The notes under the pieces were generated by a model, which saw nothing but the letters and a program-made list of their open reading frames with translations, did no database searches and was not told the DNA's origin. A stretch of DNA of 64,000 nt from Paenibacillus sp. Soil787. Its GTDB lineage: Bacteria; Bacillota; Bacilli; Paenibacillales; NBRC-103111. The number at the start of each line of letters is the position of its first letter. The stretch's first letter is position 1. The translations under genes and the position numbers were made by a program. This document shows positions 45,191 through 52,400 of the stretch, one piece after another. The stretch spans positions 216,774-280,773 of the forward strand of contig NZ_LMSP01000001.1 in NCBI RefSeq assembly GCF_001429545.1, in the 5' to 3' direction.

Positions 45191-45700
45191 TCAATCGGCA
45201 GTTTCATCAAGGTCTTCGTTGTAAGCCAATATCCCGCGCTTAAAATAATGAAGCTTTTCGTCAGAAGTAGTTTCCATTAAATTGGTGACCAACAGTTCGA
45301 CGCTTTCCTTGTAGTTTTGGCTATTGTACAGCGCCATGGCGAGAAACACTTGAATTGCCCGGTTCTCCGGAAATTCCCTAGCGCCTCTGCGCAAAGTCTC
45401 CACCGCTTTTTCGTAGTCCCCCCAGTAGCGATATGTACTCCCCAGACCCATTAGGCATCTTTCTAGATCAGGACCAGATAGGCCCAATTCAAGTGCTCGC
45501 ACATAAAATGGAATTGCCTGACGTCCCATGTCAGAATTGTCATGCGCGATTCCGGTTTGGTAGTTGATCTCCGCATCATAAGGATAATTGGACAATAGTT
45601 CTAATAAGTGCTCGCGAACCTCGCTTAAGATCGCTAAATCTTGCTTGGCTCGTCCTTCTTCGCGCCGTTCAATCAATTTGCTAAAATCGTCTCTAGTCAT
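45191..45700 (-). CDS. Tetratricopeptide-repeat protein
   Basis: A 169-residue soluble protein made of about four TPR units, for example AEINYQTGIAHDNSDMGRQA, ERCLMGLGSTYRYWGDYEKA and AIQVFLAMALYNSQNYKESV. TPRs bind other proteins; the partner is unknown. Related short TPR proteins occur as lone genes in Bacillus and Paenibacillus. It is read opposite to the array. The first codons MTRDDFSKLIERREEGRAKQ look native. The start at 45700 has a GGAATGGTG site upstream on its strand. Confidence 0.85.
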   Translation of the reverse strand: MTRDDFSKLIERREEGRAKQDLAILSEVREHLLELLSNYPYDAEINYQTGIAHDNSDMGRQAIPFYVRALELGLSGPDLERCLMGLGSTYRYWGDYEKAVETLRRGAREFPENRAIQVFLAMALYNSQNYKESVELLVTNLMETTSDEKLHYFKRGILAYNEDLDETAD

Positions 45701-45764
45701 ATGTCACCATTCCTATGTTTGGCAGTCTGTTGAGATAAGACAATCTTAACATAAAGCTGGCGCT

Positions 45765-45861
45765 CATTGAGTTAACAGGAAACATTAGTTCAATTACTAC
45801 AAAATTAAGCTGCCGCGAAATCGATCCGCAGCCTCATTAAGCTAAAGGGCAGCATAGTTCC
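45765..45861 (+). repeat. Element A, complete copy
   Basis: Left arm ATTGAGTTAACAGGAAACAT then TAGTTCAATTA, stem AAGCTGCCGCGA/GATCCGCAGCCT, right arm TTAAGCTAAAGGGCAGCATA. Confidence 0.88.
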
Positions 45862-45973
45862 AAAATGTGGTAATATTGAATACATGACGCCTACGATTTT
45901 TACGTAAGAAATGACTGAAACCATCAAGTTCACAAAGGACTTCTGTGTTTCAAATTTCATAAGGGGAGGACAC

Positions 45974-46315
45974 ATGAAAAAACAAATCATTTCATTATTT
46001 ATTTTGTTTTCGTTAAGTATATTCGTTGTTTCCTTTTCTGCATTTTTTGGACACACATTTAATAGTTACGAAGAAATGCACAATGGAAAATTCGGTTTCC
46101 CCATTCCTTTTGTATATCAGGATTTAATTGCTTCTGGATTGGGATACGAAGGAGGATTTCCACGTAGTTTCGGCATACAAATGGATTTTCTGGACATTGA
46201 TCCTGTTATTGAGTTCAATAAACTCCAATTTTTGCTCTCGGTTATTATTGTTTACTGCTTGTTTACGATAATTTACTTTATTCGTCAGAAAATGAAACGG
46301 GAAACGAGAGTTTAA
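45974..46315 (+). CDS. Small membrane protein of unknown function
   Basis: The ATG at 45974 follows GGGGAGGAC. The 113-residue product has an N-terminal hydrophobic segment (IISLFILFSLSIFVVSF), an external loop with GFPIPFVYQDLIASGLGYEG and IQMDFLDIDPVIEF, and a C-terminal helix (LLSVIIVYCLFTIIYFI) with a basic tail. The topology suggests a loop outside the cell. Family and role are unknown. It is a single gene between two elements. Confidence 0.72.
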   Translation: MKKQIISLFILFSLSIFVVSFSAFFGHTFNSYEEMHNGKFGFPIPFVYQDLIASGLGYEGGFPRSFGIQMDFLDIDPVIEFNKLQFLLSVIIVYCLFTIIYFIRQKMKRETRV

Positions 46316-46335
46316 TAAACTACCCCACGTCAGCA

Positions 46336-46362
46336 ACGCTCAACTAACGGGCAGGATAACGA
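46336..46362 (+). repeat. Element A right arm only
   Basis: GCTCAACTAACGGGCAGGATA is an almost consensus right arm without stem or left arm. Confidence 0.7.
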
Positions 46363-46422
46363 ACTATGATGGGGGACAAAACGTCTAAAAGGGTAAGAAA
46401 ATACAAGGGGGTAATTTTTTCA

Positions 46423-46777
46423 ATGGAAAAAAACCTTCTATTGGAGTAATCCTACTCTTTATTCTCTTTTTATAAGTGACTTAATATACGTTAAATGGAG
46501 CGAAGAGGTAATCCGTAAATCTGCAATCAGGGGAGATATTAGCTCTCTTTCATATTTCGATTTATCGAATAGGGCAAAAAGGTATATTACCAAAAATGAG
46601 TTTGGTCAGTGGAAAAACATTTGTGACACTAAATGGAGTTTTGAAAAAGTACCGCGACCAAGCGACCCCAAAATTACTAACTATGCGGAAAGAAACATAG
46701 ATGCGGAGGTATATTATGACCGTACAATTTTCGGTTGGAAAATTGACTATATTACAGGGGGGGTATGCACGAAGTAA
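46423..46777 (+). pseudogene. Secreted or membrane hypothetical, twice frameshifted
   Basis: The ATG at 46423 follows AAGGGGG, but the frame closes after seven codons. Two other frames together give PSIGVILLFILFL, then SDLIYVKWSEEVIRKSAIRG, YFDLSNRAKRYITKNEFGQW and TIFGWKIDYITGGVCTK, stopping at 46777. This reads as one protein of about 118 residues with a signal or anchor helix, broken by indels at the 7-A run near 46427 and near 46472. No family is recognised. Confidence 0.6.
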
Positions 46778-46861
46778 GACATAATTTTTTGATGAAATCT
46801 GAATTCAACAACGACGGTGTTTATCAAGCAAGTAGACGTCCTAGACAGCATGGAGGAAACA

Positions 46862-47452
46862 GTGACAGTTAAGAAAAAGCTTTACGTTCGCACGGCACTC
46901 GTCATTGCCACACTAATAATTTTAACAGTTGTGTATGTAGGATGGATGAGCAGTCGGGTGATGGGCACATGGAGGTCTTCCCATGGCCAACCGAGCGACT
47001 GTGCCATTGTCCTCGGAGCAGCCGTTTGGGAAGGCAAGCCAAGTACCGCGATGCGTGAAAGACTTGATATCGCCCTTCAAGTCTACCGTGACAAGCTAAC
47101 TGACCATTTGATTCTGTCGGGAGGCATTGGGGCGGGAGACTCACTTTCCGAGTCCCAAGTGATGAAAAGCTATCTGATGGAGAAAGGAGTGCCAGAGACA
47201 TCTCTGCTTCTAGAAGAGCAGTCCCACTCGACCATACAGAATCTACTCAACAGCCAAACAATCATGAGAGAGCACGGGTATTCCAGTGCCATATTGGTTA
47301 CTCACGGCTTTCACGCTCTCAGAGCTAGTCTAATGGCAAAAAGCATCGGCATAGAGACGAGTGTAGAGCCTGTTCAAATTCGTCCCATCGATCTCAGGTA
47401 TTACGTTCTTCGGGAAGTCGCTGGTATTACGTTCTTTGAATTAACTCATTAA
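46862..47452 (+). CDS. YdcF/SanA/ElyC-like (DUF218) membrane protein
   Basis: The GTG at 46862 is 5 bases after GGAGG. The 196-residue protein has one N-terminal membrane helix. The DUF218 domain follows: CAIVLGAAVWEGKPSTAMRE, LILSGGIGAGDSLSESQVMK and LLLEEQSHSTIQNLLNSQTI, with ILVTHGFHALRA near the end. Relatives such as SanA and ElyC affect envelope integrity; their biochemical role is unclear. It is a single gene followed by element A. Confidence 0.87.
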   Translation: MTVKKKLYVRTALVIATLIILTVVYVGWMSSRVMGTWRSSHGQPSDCAIVLGAAVWEGKPSTAMRERLDIALQVYRDKLTDHLILSGGIGAGDSLSESQVMKSYLMEKGVPETSLLLEEQSHSTIQNLLNSQTIMREHGYSSAILVTHGFHALRASLMAKSIGIETSVEPVQIRPIDLRYYVLREVAGITFFELTH

Positions 47453-47494
47453 ACGGTATATAGCTTGAAAGGTGCATACGTGATTCACAACCAT

Positions 47495-47576
47495 CGCTTA
47501 ATTAACGGAAACTAGAGCAATATGAGCAGGCTGCCAACACAAACGGCAGCCTGCTCAACTAAAGGGCAGGATTCTA
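47495..47576 (+). repeat. Element A, complete copy
   Basis: Left arm GCTTAATTAACGGAAACTAG, stem GAGCAGGCTGCC/GGCAGCCTGCTC, right arm CAACTAAAGGGCAGGAT. Confidence 0.88.
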
Positions 47577-47641
47577 CAATGTCCCTAAGGAAAGTAATAC
47601 ATAAATTATTATATAAAAGGCGTTAGGTGGGAGGGTTAAAA

Positions 47642-48316
47642 GTGTCTGTAGCAAATCATACATTTTCCAAAGACGTTCCATATAAGGTGAGAATGAATTA
47701 TCAATTATTTCTGCCACATGATTTTGAATTCAGCCCAAACACTAATTACCCCTTAATCCTGTTTTTACATGGTATTAAGAAACGTGGTGAAGATATAAGT
47801 TTGTTAAATAACTATGGGCTAAATTGGATTGCCGAAAATAATACTGACTTCCCATTTATTGTGGTTACTCCACAGTGCCCAACAGACTCTAATTGGACAC
47901 AAGAATACCAGTCGGTCATAGCACTCGTCGACGAAATCACTGCAAGTTATCCTATTGATACTGACAGAGTGTATTTAACTGGATTTAGTATGGGTGGAAA
48001 CGGAACATGGGATTTTGCTTCAAGGTCACCAAAATTCTTTTCAGCCATAGTACCAATTTCAGGGTGGTTTCAACCCGATAAGGCTATGATGCTAAAGGAT
48101 GTACCAATTTGGGCTTTTCATTGTGTGGACGATGATGTTGTCCGTGTATCAGGAACAGAAGATATGGTAAAAGCAATAACAAATATAGGCGGAAACATCA
48201 GAGCAACATACTACTCAGAACTAGGTCACAGCCACAGAGTCATGGAAAAGACATTTAACAATCAAGAATTGTATACGTGGTTGTTGAGACACGAAAGAAA
48301 TTCACCTGTCCGATGA
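47642..48316 (+). CDS. Alpha/beta hydrolase (phospholipase/carboxylesterase-like)
   Basis: The GTG at 47642 follows GGGAGGG. The 224-residue protein has YPLILFLHGIKKRGEDISLL (oxyanion region), the nucleophile elbow in VYLTGFSMGGNGTWDFA, an Asp in FHCVDDDVVRVSG and the His in ELGHSHRVME. This is the dienelactone-hydrolase/esterase fold of the prolyl-oligopeptidase-like group. No signal peptide is seen, and the substrate is unknown. Its stop lies a few bases before an element A right arm. Confidence 0.87.
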   Translation: MSVANHTFSKDVPYKVRMNYQLFLPHDFEFSPNTNYPLILFLHGIKKRGEDISLLNNYGLNWIAENNTDFPFIVVTPQCPTDSNWTQEYQSVIALVDEITASYPIDTDRVYLTGFSMGGNGTWDFASRSPKFFSAIVPISGWFQPDKAMMLKDVPIWAFHCVDDDVVRVSGTEDMVKAITNIGGNIRATYYSELGHSHRVMEKTFNNQELYTWLLRHERNSPVR

Positions 48317-48344
48317 TTCCGCTAACGGGCAGGATAGTTTGGTT
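48316..48344 (+). repeat. Element A right arm only
   Basis: TTCCGCTAACGGGCAGGATA followed by GTTTGG. Confidence 0.7.
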
Positions 48345-48411
48345 ATAATGGTTTTTCCCATAACATTTCGTAAGAGGTGTGTTAGTCTGGTTTAGAGGTG
48401 GGAGATATATC

Positions 48412-48912
48412 ATGGAAGTTAAACTTATGCCTGTTAAAGTTGAACAAAAAGAAGTCCTCTACAACCTATATCAATATTATCGTTATGATTTTAGTCAGTA
48501 TACCGAGGAAGATTTGGGCTTAGATGGACGGTTTGATATAGACTTGGATCACTATTGGGAAGACCCTAGATGGAACCCTTATTTGATATGTAACAAGGAA
48601 CAAATCATTGGGTTTTTAATTATACTTTTTGAGAATTACGATACGGATCCCGATCCAACACATGTCATATATGATTTTCTAGTCCTCAATAAATATAGGA
48701 GAAGGGGTTTAGGGAGACTAGCGGCTGTTCAGGCGTTTAATTTATACCAAGCGAATTGGAAAGTGGTCCAGATGAAAATAAATGAGCCAGCAAAACATTT
48801 TTGGCGGGATGTAGTGAATCAATATACCGCTGGAAAGTATTCTGAAGTATTTCGAGAAGATCTAAATAAATATGTACAATCGTTCAGTAATAGGACTTCT
48901 TCTATTCATTGA
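48412..48912 (+). CDS. GNAT family N-acetyltransferase
   Basis: The ATG at 48412 follows GGTGGGAGAT. The 166-residue protein fits GNAT: NPYLICNKEQIIGFLIILFE, then YDFLVLNKYRRRGLGRLAAV with the acetyl-CoA-binding RRRGLGR loop, then a C-terminal region with FWRDVVNQYT. The substrate is unknown. The stop codon TGA lies within CATTGAAGTAACGGG, the beginning of an element A right arm, so gene and element overlap. Confidence 0.86.
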   Translation: MEVKLMPVKVEQKEVLYNLYQYYRYDFSQYTEEDLGLDGRFDIDLDHYWEDPRWNPYLICNKEQIIGFLIILFENYDTDPDPTHVIYDFLVLNKYRRRGLGRLAAVQAFNLYQANWKVVQMKINEPAKHFWRDVVNQYTAGKYSEVFREDLNKYVQSFSNRTSSIH

Positions 48913-48990
48913 AGTAACGGGTAAGATAGTGAAATAACCAAGAACCAGTCTAACACATTATTTTTGTGTTTTTGACTGGTTTTTGTTTAT
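48908..48990 (+). repeat. Element A right arm plus C motif hairpin
   Basis: TTGAAGTAACGGGTAAGATA is followed by AACCAGTCTAACACATTATT and TTTTTGACTGGTTTTTG. The CCAGTC/GACTGG pair and T-run may act as a terminator. Confidence 0.75.
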
Positions 48991-49062
48991 TAGGATCGAA
49001 TAATCTAAAACTTATTTATCAAGTAAACGATTTTCGCGTATAAAAAGCGCGTCAATCCAACA

Positions 49063-49095
49063 TGGTCAGTCTAAAACCTTATTTTTCACTGTCCA
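49063..49095 (+). repeat. C motif
   Basis: GGTCAGTCTAAAACCTTATT followed by TTTCACTGTCC. It overlaps the 3' end of the minus-strand gene at 49086. Confidence 0.65.
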
Positions 49096-49307
49096 TCGAT
49101 GGCTGAGAATTGACCTTTGAAGAAAAAAGCTCTTGATTTGTGAAAATACTGTAACTCCGCATAACGATAATACTCAATAGAATTGCTGGCATTAATCATC
49201 CTTTGCCTTTCATAATGATCTGCTAATGCCGCATGATGTAAGTAATTTTGTTGTGCAGATTGAATAATGGATGGTTGAACATAGGGTATTTGTTGAGGTT
49301 GATACAT
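49086..49307 (-). CDS. Small Gln/Tyr-rich protein of unknown function
   Basis: A 73-residue minus-strand frame reading MYQPQQIPYVQPSIIQSAQQ, NYLHHAALADHYERQRMINA and so on. The start follows a GGTAGG site. The Pro/Gln/Tyr-rich N-terminus recalls small spore-coat-associated proteins, but that is only impression. Its C-terminus runs into a C motif, so it may have been cut by the repeat. Confidence 0.5.
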   Translation of the reverse strand: MYQPQQIPYVQPSIIQSAQQNYLHHAALADHYERQRMINASNSIEYYRYAELQYFHKSRAFFFKGQFSAIDGQ

Positions 49308-49394
49308 GTTTGCAACCTACCTTTCCTGAAATTCGTTTATTATATGCAAAAAGATTTTCCTTGGTCAAAGGTCTCTGTTTGACAATCTCACAGA

Positions 49395-49467
49395 AGTAGA
49401 GCAAAACGACAACAGGCTGCAGCATAAACGGTAACCGTTGAACTATCGGGCAGCGTAGTTGAATAGC
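49395..49467 (+). repeat. Element A copy, last of the array
   Basis: Left-arm remnant AGAGCAAAACGACAA, stem AGGCTGC...GGTAACC (imperfect), right arm TTGAACTATCGGGCAGCGTA then GTTGAATAGC. Confidence 0.78.
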
Positions 49468-49556
49468 TTACTTCCTCTTGACCTTAACACTGAGGTCAAG
49501 GTTTATAATGAGATTATCTCGAGCAGAAATCTACTAGAAAGGAATTACGATACGAT

Positions 49557-49781
49557 ATGGATATTTCTCCACAAGAAGAAAACATGATTAAGGCTCTTCG
49601 TGAGGCAGCATTACCCCCTTTATTTGTGCTCATACGAATTAGAAATGATATTTCAAATGACACTGTAAATGTCGAAGAGAGCCGAATAGATGACGTCGTA
49701 AAAACATTAGAAAAATACATCGCCCCACTATGGGAAGACTATCATGTTGGGAAGAATTCACAAACCAAAGAAAGACCTTAA
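49557..49781 (+). CDS. Small acidic protein of unknown function
   Basis: The ATG at 49557 has GAAAGGAA upstream. The 74-residue product reads MDISPQEENMIKALREAALP, PLFVLIRIRNDISNDTVNVE and so on, soluble and helix-rich. No family is recognised. It is the last plus-strand single gene before the conventional liv operon. A large palindrome lies 80 bases downstream. Confidence 0.55.
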   Translation: MDISPQEENMIKALREAALPPLFVLIRIRNDISNDTVNVEESRIDDVVKTLEKYIAPLWEDYHVGKNSQTKERP

Positions 49782-49859
49782 CGAATATTGACAGGGATGG
49801 AACCATTGGTGGTTCTGATGAAGTTATTTTGCCTGGAGCATTTGAATTATTCTCGTTTT

Positions 49860-49902
49860 CCATTACATTGATATAACATAATATGTTATATTAATGTAAT
49901 GG
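49860..49902. promoter_or_regulatory. Large A+T-rich palindrome upstream of liv operon
   Basis: Arms of 21 bases starting CCATTACATT and ending AATGTAATGG are complementary with one G-T mismatch. The core is ATATAACAT and its reverse complement around AAT. A related dyad lies at 50019-50048 (ACATGTTAT...ATAATATGT). They could be operator sites for a liv regulator, or this one could terminate the gene before it. Confidence 0.5.
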
Positions 49903-49947
49903 ATATTTCTCTTTTACGCGGATTTCACTAATTTTATGTTAGAAATA

Positions 49948-49979
49948 TTGACGTATAAATCCGATTCCGTTAATATAAT
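49948..49979 (+). promoter_or_regulatory. Candidate promoter of the liv operon
   Basis: TTGACG is followed after 17 bases by TAATAT, overlapping TATAAT. It lies between the two palindromes and about 100 bases before livJ. Confidence 0.45.
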
Positions 49980-50081
49980 GGATGTAAGGTTCGCAATGTC
50001 GGTAATCTTGTGTCAATTACATGTTATTATATTTATCATAATATGTAATGACGATGTTAATTTATCTTAGGAGGTTGGTTC

Positions 50082-51314
50082 ATGATTTTGAAGAAGACGG
50101 TTCTTATGATCTCAGTTTCGGCACTTGCACTAGGTATGTTGGCAGGTTGCGGAACCGGAAGTACCAGTATAAGCACTAGTACGGCCACAGGAACAGCAGA
50201 AACAGCCAAACCCACCAGCGGAGGCGCAAAAACCGTTATCAAAATCGCCACCCAGTCTCCTTTGTCCGGAGGAAGCGCCGTTCAAGGCGAAGCTATTAAA
50301 CTAGGTGCTCAGCTGTCCTTGGATGATCATAAAGCGGAATTTGACAAGCTTGGTTTCGATCTGCAGCTCGTCCCTTACGACGATCAAGGGGATCCGAAAA
50401 AAGGTGTTGCGAATGCCGAGATCATTGGTGCGGATCAATCGATCCTCGGAATCGTGGGGCATATGAACTCCGGCGTAGCCATTCCTTCCTCCGTTGTCTA
50501 TGAGAAATATAACGCAGTCATGGTATCGCCATCCAATACGGCAACGGAGGTGACGGATCGTAATCTGAAAGTCGTGAACCGAATCGTTGCCCGTGACGAC
50601 TTCCAAGGACCTGCGGCTGCTGATTATGCAGTGAAAACTGTGAAAGCCAAAAACATTTTTGTCATTCAAGACAAAACCGCATACGGACAAGGCTTGGCCG
50701 AAGCATTTAAAGATGCGGCAACGAAGCTGGGCGCTACCATTGTCGGGTATGAGGGAATTACAGTAGGCGAGAAGGATTTCAACGGCGTACTGAACATTGC
50801 GCTTAGCAAAAAGCCGGACTTCGTCTTCTTCGGAGGATTATACGGGGAAGGCGGACTGCTCATCAAGCAAGCGCGTGATAAAGGCATTACGGCACCATTT
50901 ATGGGTGGGGACGCTTGGGACTCTCAAGGTCTGGTTGATGTTGCGGGAGATAAAGTGAAAGATGCCTTGTACGCCTCCATAGCCACGGATATTACCAAAA
51001 CGGCAGACGGCAAGAAATGGGCCGACCAATACAAAACGAAATTCGGTAAAAGCCCCGATGGTTACTCGGCATACGCCTATGATTGTATGTCCGTCATTCT
51101 AGAGGGTATTAAGACGGCGGCCGCTGCGAATGGCGGGAAAGTGCCTGCCCGCGATAAAGTTCGGGATGCGGTGCGCGCCATGAAAGATTTCCAAGGTGTA
51201 GCAACGAAAATTAGCTTTGATGGCAAAGGTGATAACACTTATGCTAAAGTATTCATTTATAAATTTGATGGTCCTACATATCCGGGAACGATGAATTCTG
51301 AAGTAAGCAAGTAA
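50082..51314 (+). CDS. livJ: Branched-chain amino-acid ABC transporter, substrate-binding lipoprotein
   Basis: The 410-residue protein starts after AGGAGG and has a lipoprotein signal with lipobox LAGC, followed by a Ser/Thr-rich linker. The mature domain matches Leu/Ile/Val-binding proteins: IKIATQSPLSGGSAVQGEAI, LVPYDDQGDPKKGVANAEII, GHMNSGVAIPSSVVYEKYNA and VIQDKTAYGQGLAEAFK. It captures the amino acid outside the membrane for the LivHMGF permease. It is first in the operon, with a hairpin before livH. Confidence 0.94.
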   Translation: MILKKTVLMISVSALALGMLAGCGTGSTSISTSTATGTAETAKPTSGGAKTVIKIATQSPLSGGSAVQGEAIKLGAQLSLDDHKAEFDKLGFDLQLVPYDDQGDPKKGVANAEIIGADQSILGIVGHMNSGVAIPSSVVYEKYNAVMVSPSNTATEVTDRNLKVVNRIVARDDFQGPAAADYAVKTVKAKNIFVIQDKTAYGQGLAEAFKDAATKLGATIVGYEGITVGEKDFNGVLNIALSKKPDFVFFGGLYGEGGLLIKQARDKGITAPFMGGDAWDSQGLVDVAGDKVKDALYASIATDITKTADGKKWADQYKTKFGKSPDGYSAYAYDCMSVILEGIKTAAAANGGKVPARDKVRDAVRAMKDFQGVATKISFDGKGDNTYAKVFIYKFDGPTYPGTMNSEVSK

Positions 51315-51342
51315 TCCTAATTTCATGGAACGATCCTGCAGT

Positions 51343-51379
51343 AAAGAGGTATGTGCTTGCTTTGACGCCGTACCTCTTT
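51343..51379 (+). terminator. Attenuating hairpin between livJ and livH
   Basis: AAAGAGGTA pairs with TACCTCTTT around a 19-base loop. There is no long T-run, so it probably reduces rather than stops read-through, giving more binding protein than permease. Confidence 0.6.
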
Positions 51380-51410
51380 ATGATCCATTCATCCCGAAAG
51401 GAGAGGCTTC

Positions 51411-52397
51411 ATGATTTTAAACATCCTGCACACACTCCCCCAGGTATTGATCGACGGCCTTGCTTTAGGTGCTATTTATGCGGTCGTCGCGTTAGGCTAT
51501 ACCATGGTGTACGGTATTCTTGAGCTGATCAATTTTGCGCATGGAGAAGTCTTTATGACCGGTGCATTCGTGGGTACATCCGTATTGTTTGTCTTTCATT
51601 CGACCGGGTGGCTTGCCGGTATGCCAGGATGGTTGGCTTACGTGCTTATCCTTGCGATCGCAATGCTTTTTACGGGGGTTATGGGTGTAGGAATAGAACG
51701 AATTGCATATCGCCCTCTCAGGAAAGCGCCCAAGCTGATTTCGCTCATCTCCGCTATTGGGGTTTCTTTTGTGGTCCAAGATCTCATTCGCTTTATTTCA
51801 GAGTTGAAAACAGGCAACTACATCGTAAGCGGCATCACGTTATACGATAAAAATGTGAAAATCGGCACTTCCTCTCTGGGCGCTTGGTTCGGCGACGCGT
51901 CTTTGAAAATCAATACGATTATTATTATCGCTGTAGCTGTTTTGCTGATGATCGGATTGGATTTGTTCGTCAACCGAAGCAAATGGGGAGTAGCCATGCG
52001 GGCGGTTGCGCAAGACCGTGAAACGGCTTCGTTGATGTCGATCAATGTGAATAAAATCATCGTGCTGACCTTTTTCATCGGTTCTTCATTAGGCGGCGCG
52101 ACGGGAGTATTATTTGCCCAGCAGTATGGGACAATCGATCCGTTTATCGGGTATATACTGGGTTTAAAAGCTTTTACAGCCGCCGTGCTAGGCGGTATCG
52201 GCAACATACGGGGAGCGATGTTCGGCGGGCTCGTTATCGGGCTATTGGAAATGTTCGCATCTTCCAATCTTGGATTGCTGACAAACGGCAGCTTTGGTGC
52301 CGAGTATAAGGATGTATTTTCGTTCATGATTCTCATTATCGTGCTGATTTTTAAACCCGAAGGCTTGTTTGGCAGAGCCGTCAAAGAGAAGGTGTAG
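51411..52397 (+). CDS. livH: Branched-chain amino-acid ABC transporter permease LivH
   Basis: A 328-residue inner-membrane permease with about eight helices. Family signatures are DGLALGAIYAVVALGYTMVY, GILELINFAHGEVFMTGAFV and AVLGGIGNIRGAMFGGLVIG. It forms the translocation pore with LivM. The ATG at 51411 follows GAAAGGAG. It ends 3 bases before livM, so the two are translated together. Confidence 0.95.
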   Translation: MILNILHTLPQVLIDGLALGAIYAVVALGYTMVYGILELINFAHGEVFMTGAFVGTSVLFVFHSTGWLAGMPGWLAYVLILAIAMLFTGVMGVGIERIAYRPLRKAPKLISLISAIGVSFVVQDLIRFISELKTGNYIVSGITLYDKNVKIGTSSLGAWFGDASLKINTIIIIAVAVLLMIGLDLFVNRSKWGVAMRAVAQDRETASLMSINVNKIIVLTFFIGSSLGGATGVLFAQQYGTIDPFIGYILGLKAFTAAVLGGIGNIRGAMFGGLVIGLLEMFASSNLGLLTNGSFGAEYKDVFSFMILIIVLIFKPEGLFGRAVKEKV

Positions 52398-52400
52398 ATC

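Noticed and set aside
18262-49467. Element A copies as a CRISPR array
   Set aside because: Spacing is 0.1-3 kb and irregular, gene-sized DNA lies between, and no cas genes are present.
18262-49467. Element A as a standard attC site
   Set aside because: The outer arms are direct rather than inverted repeats and no integron integrase is seen. The similarity is kept only as a hypothesis in the findings.
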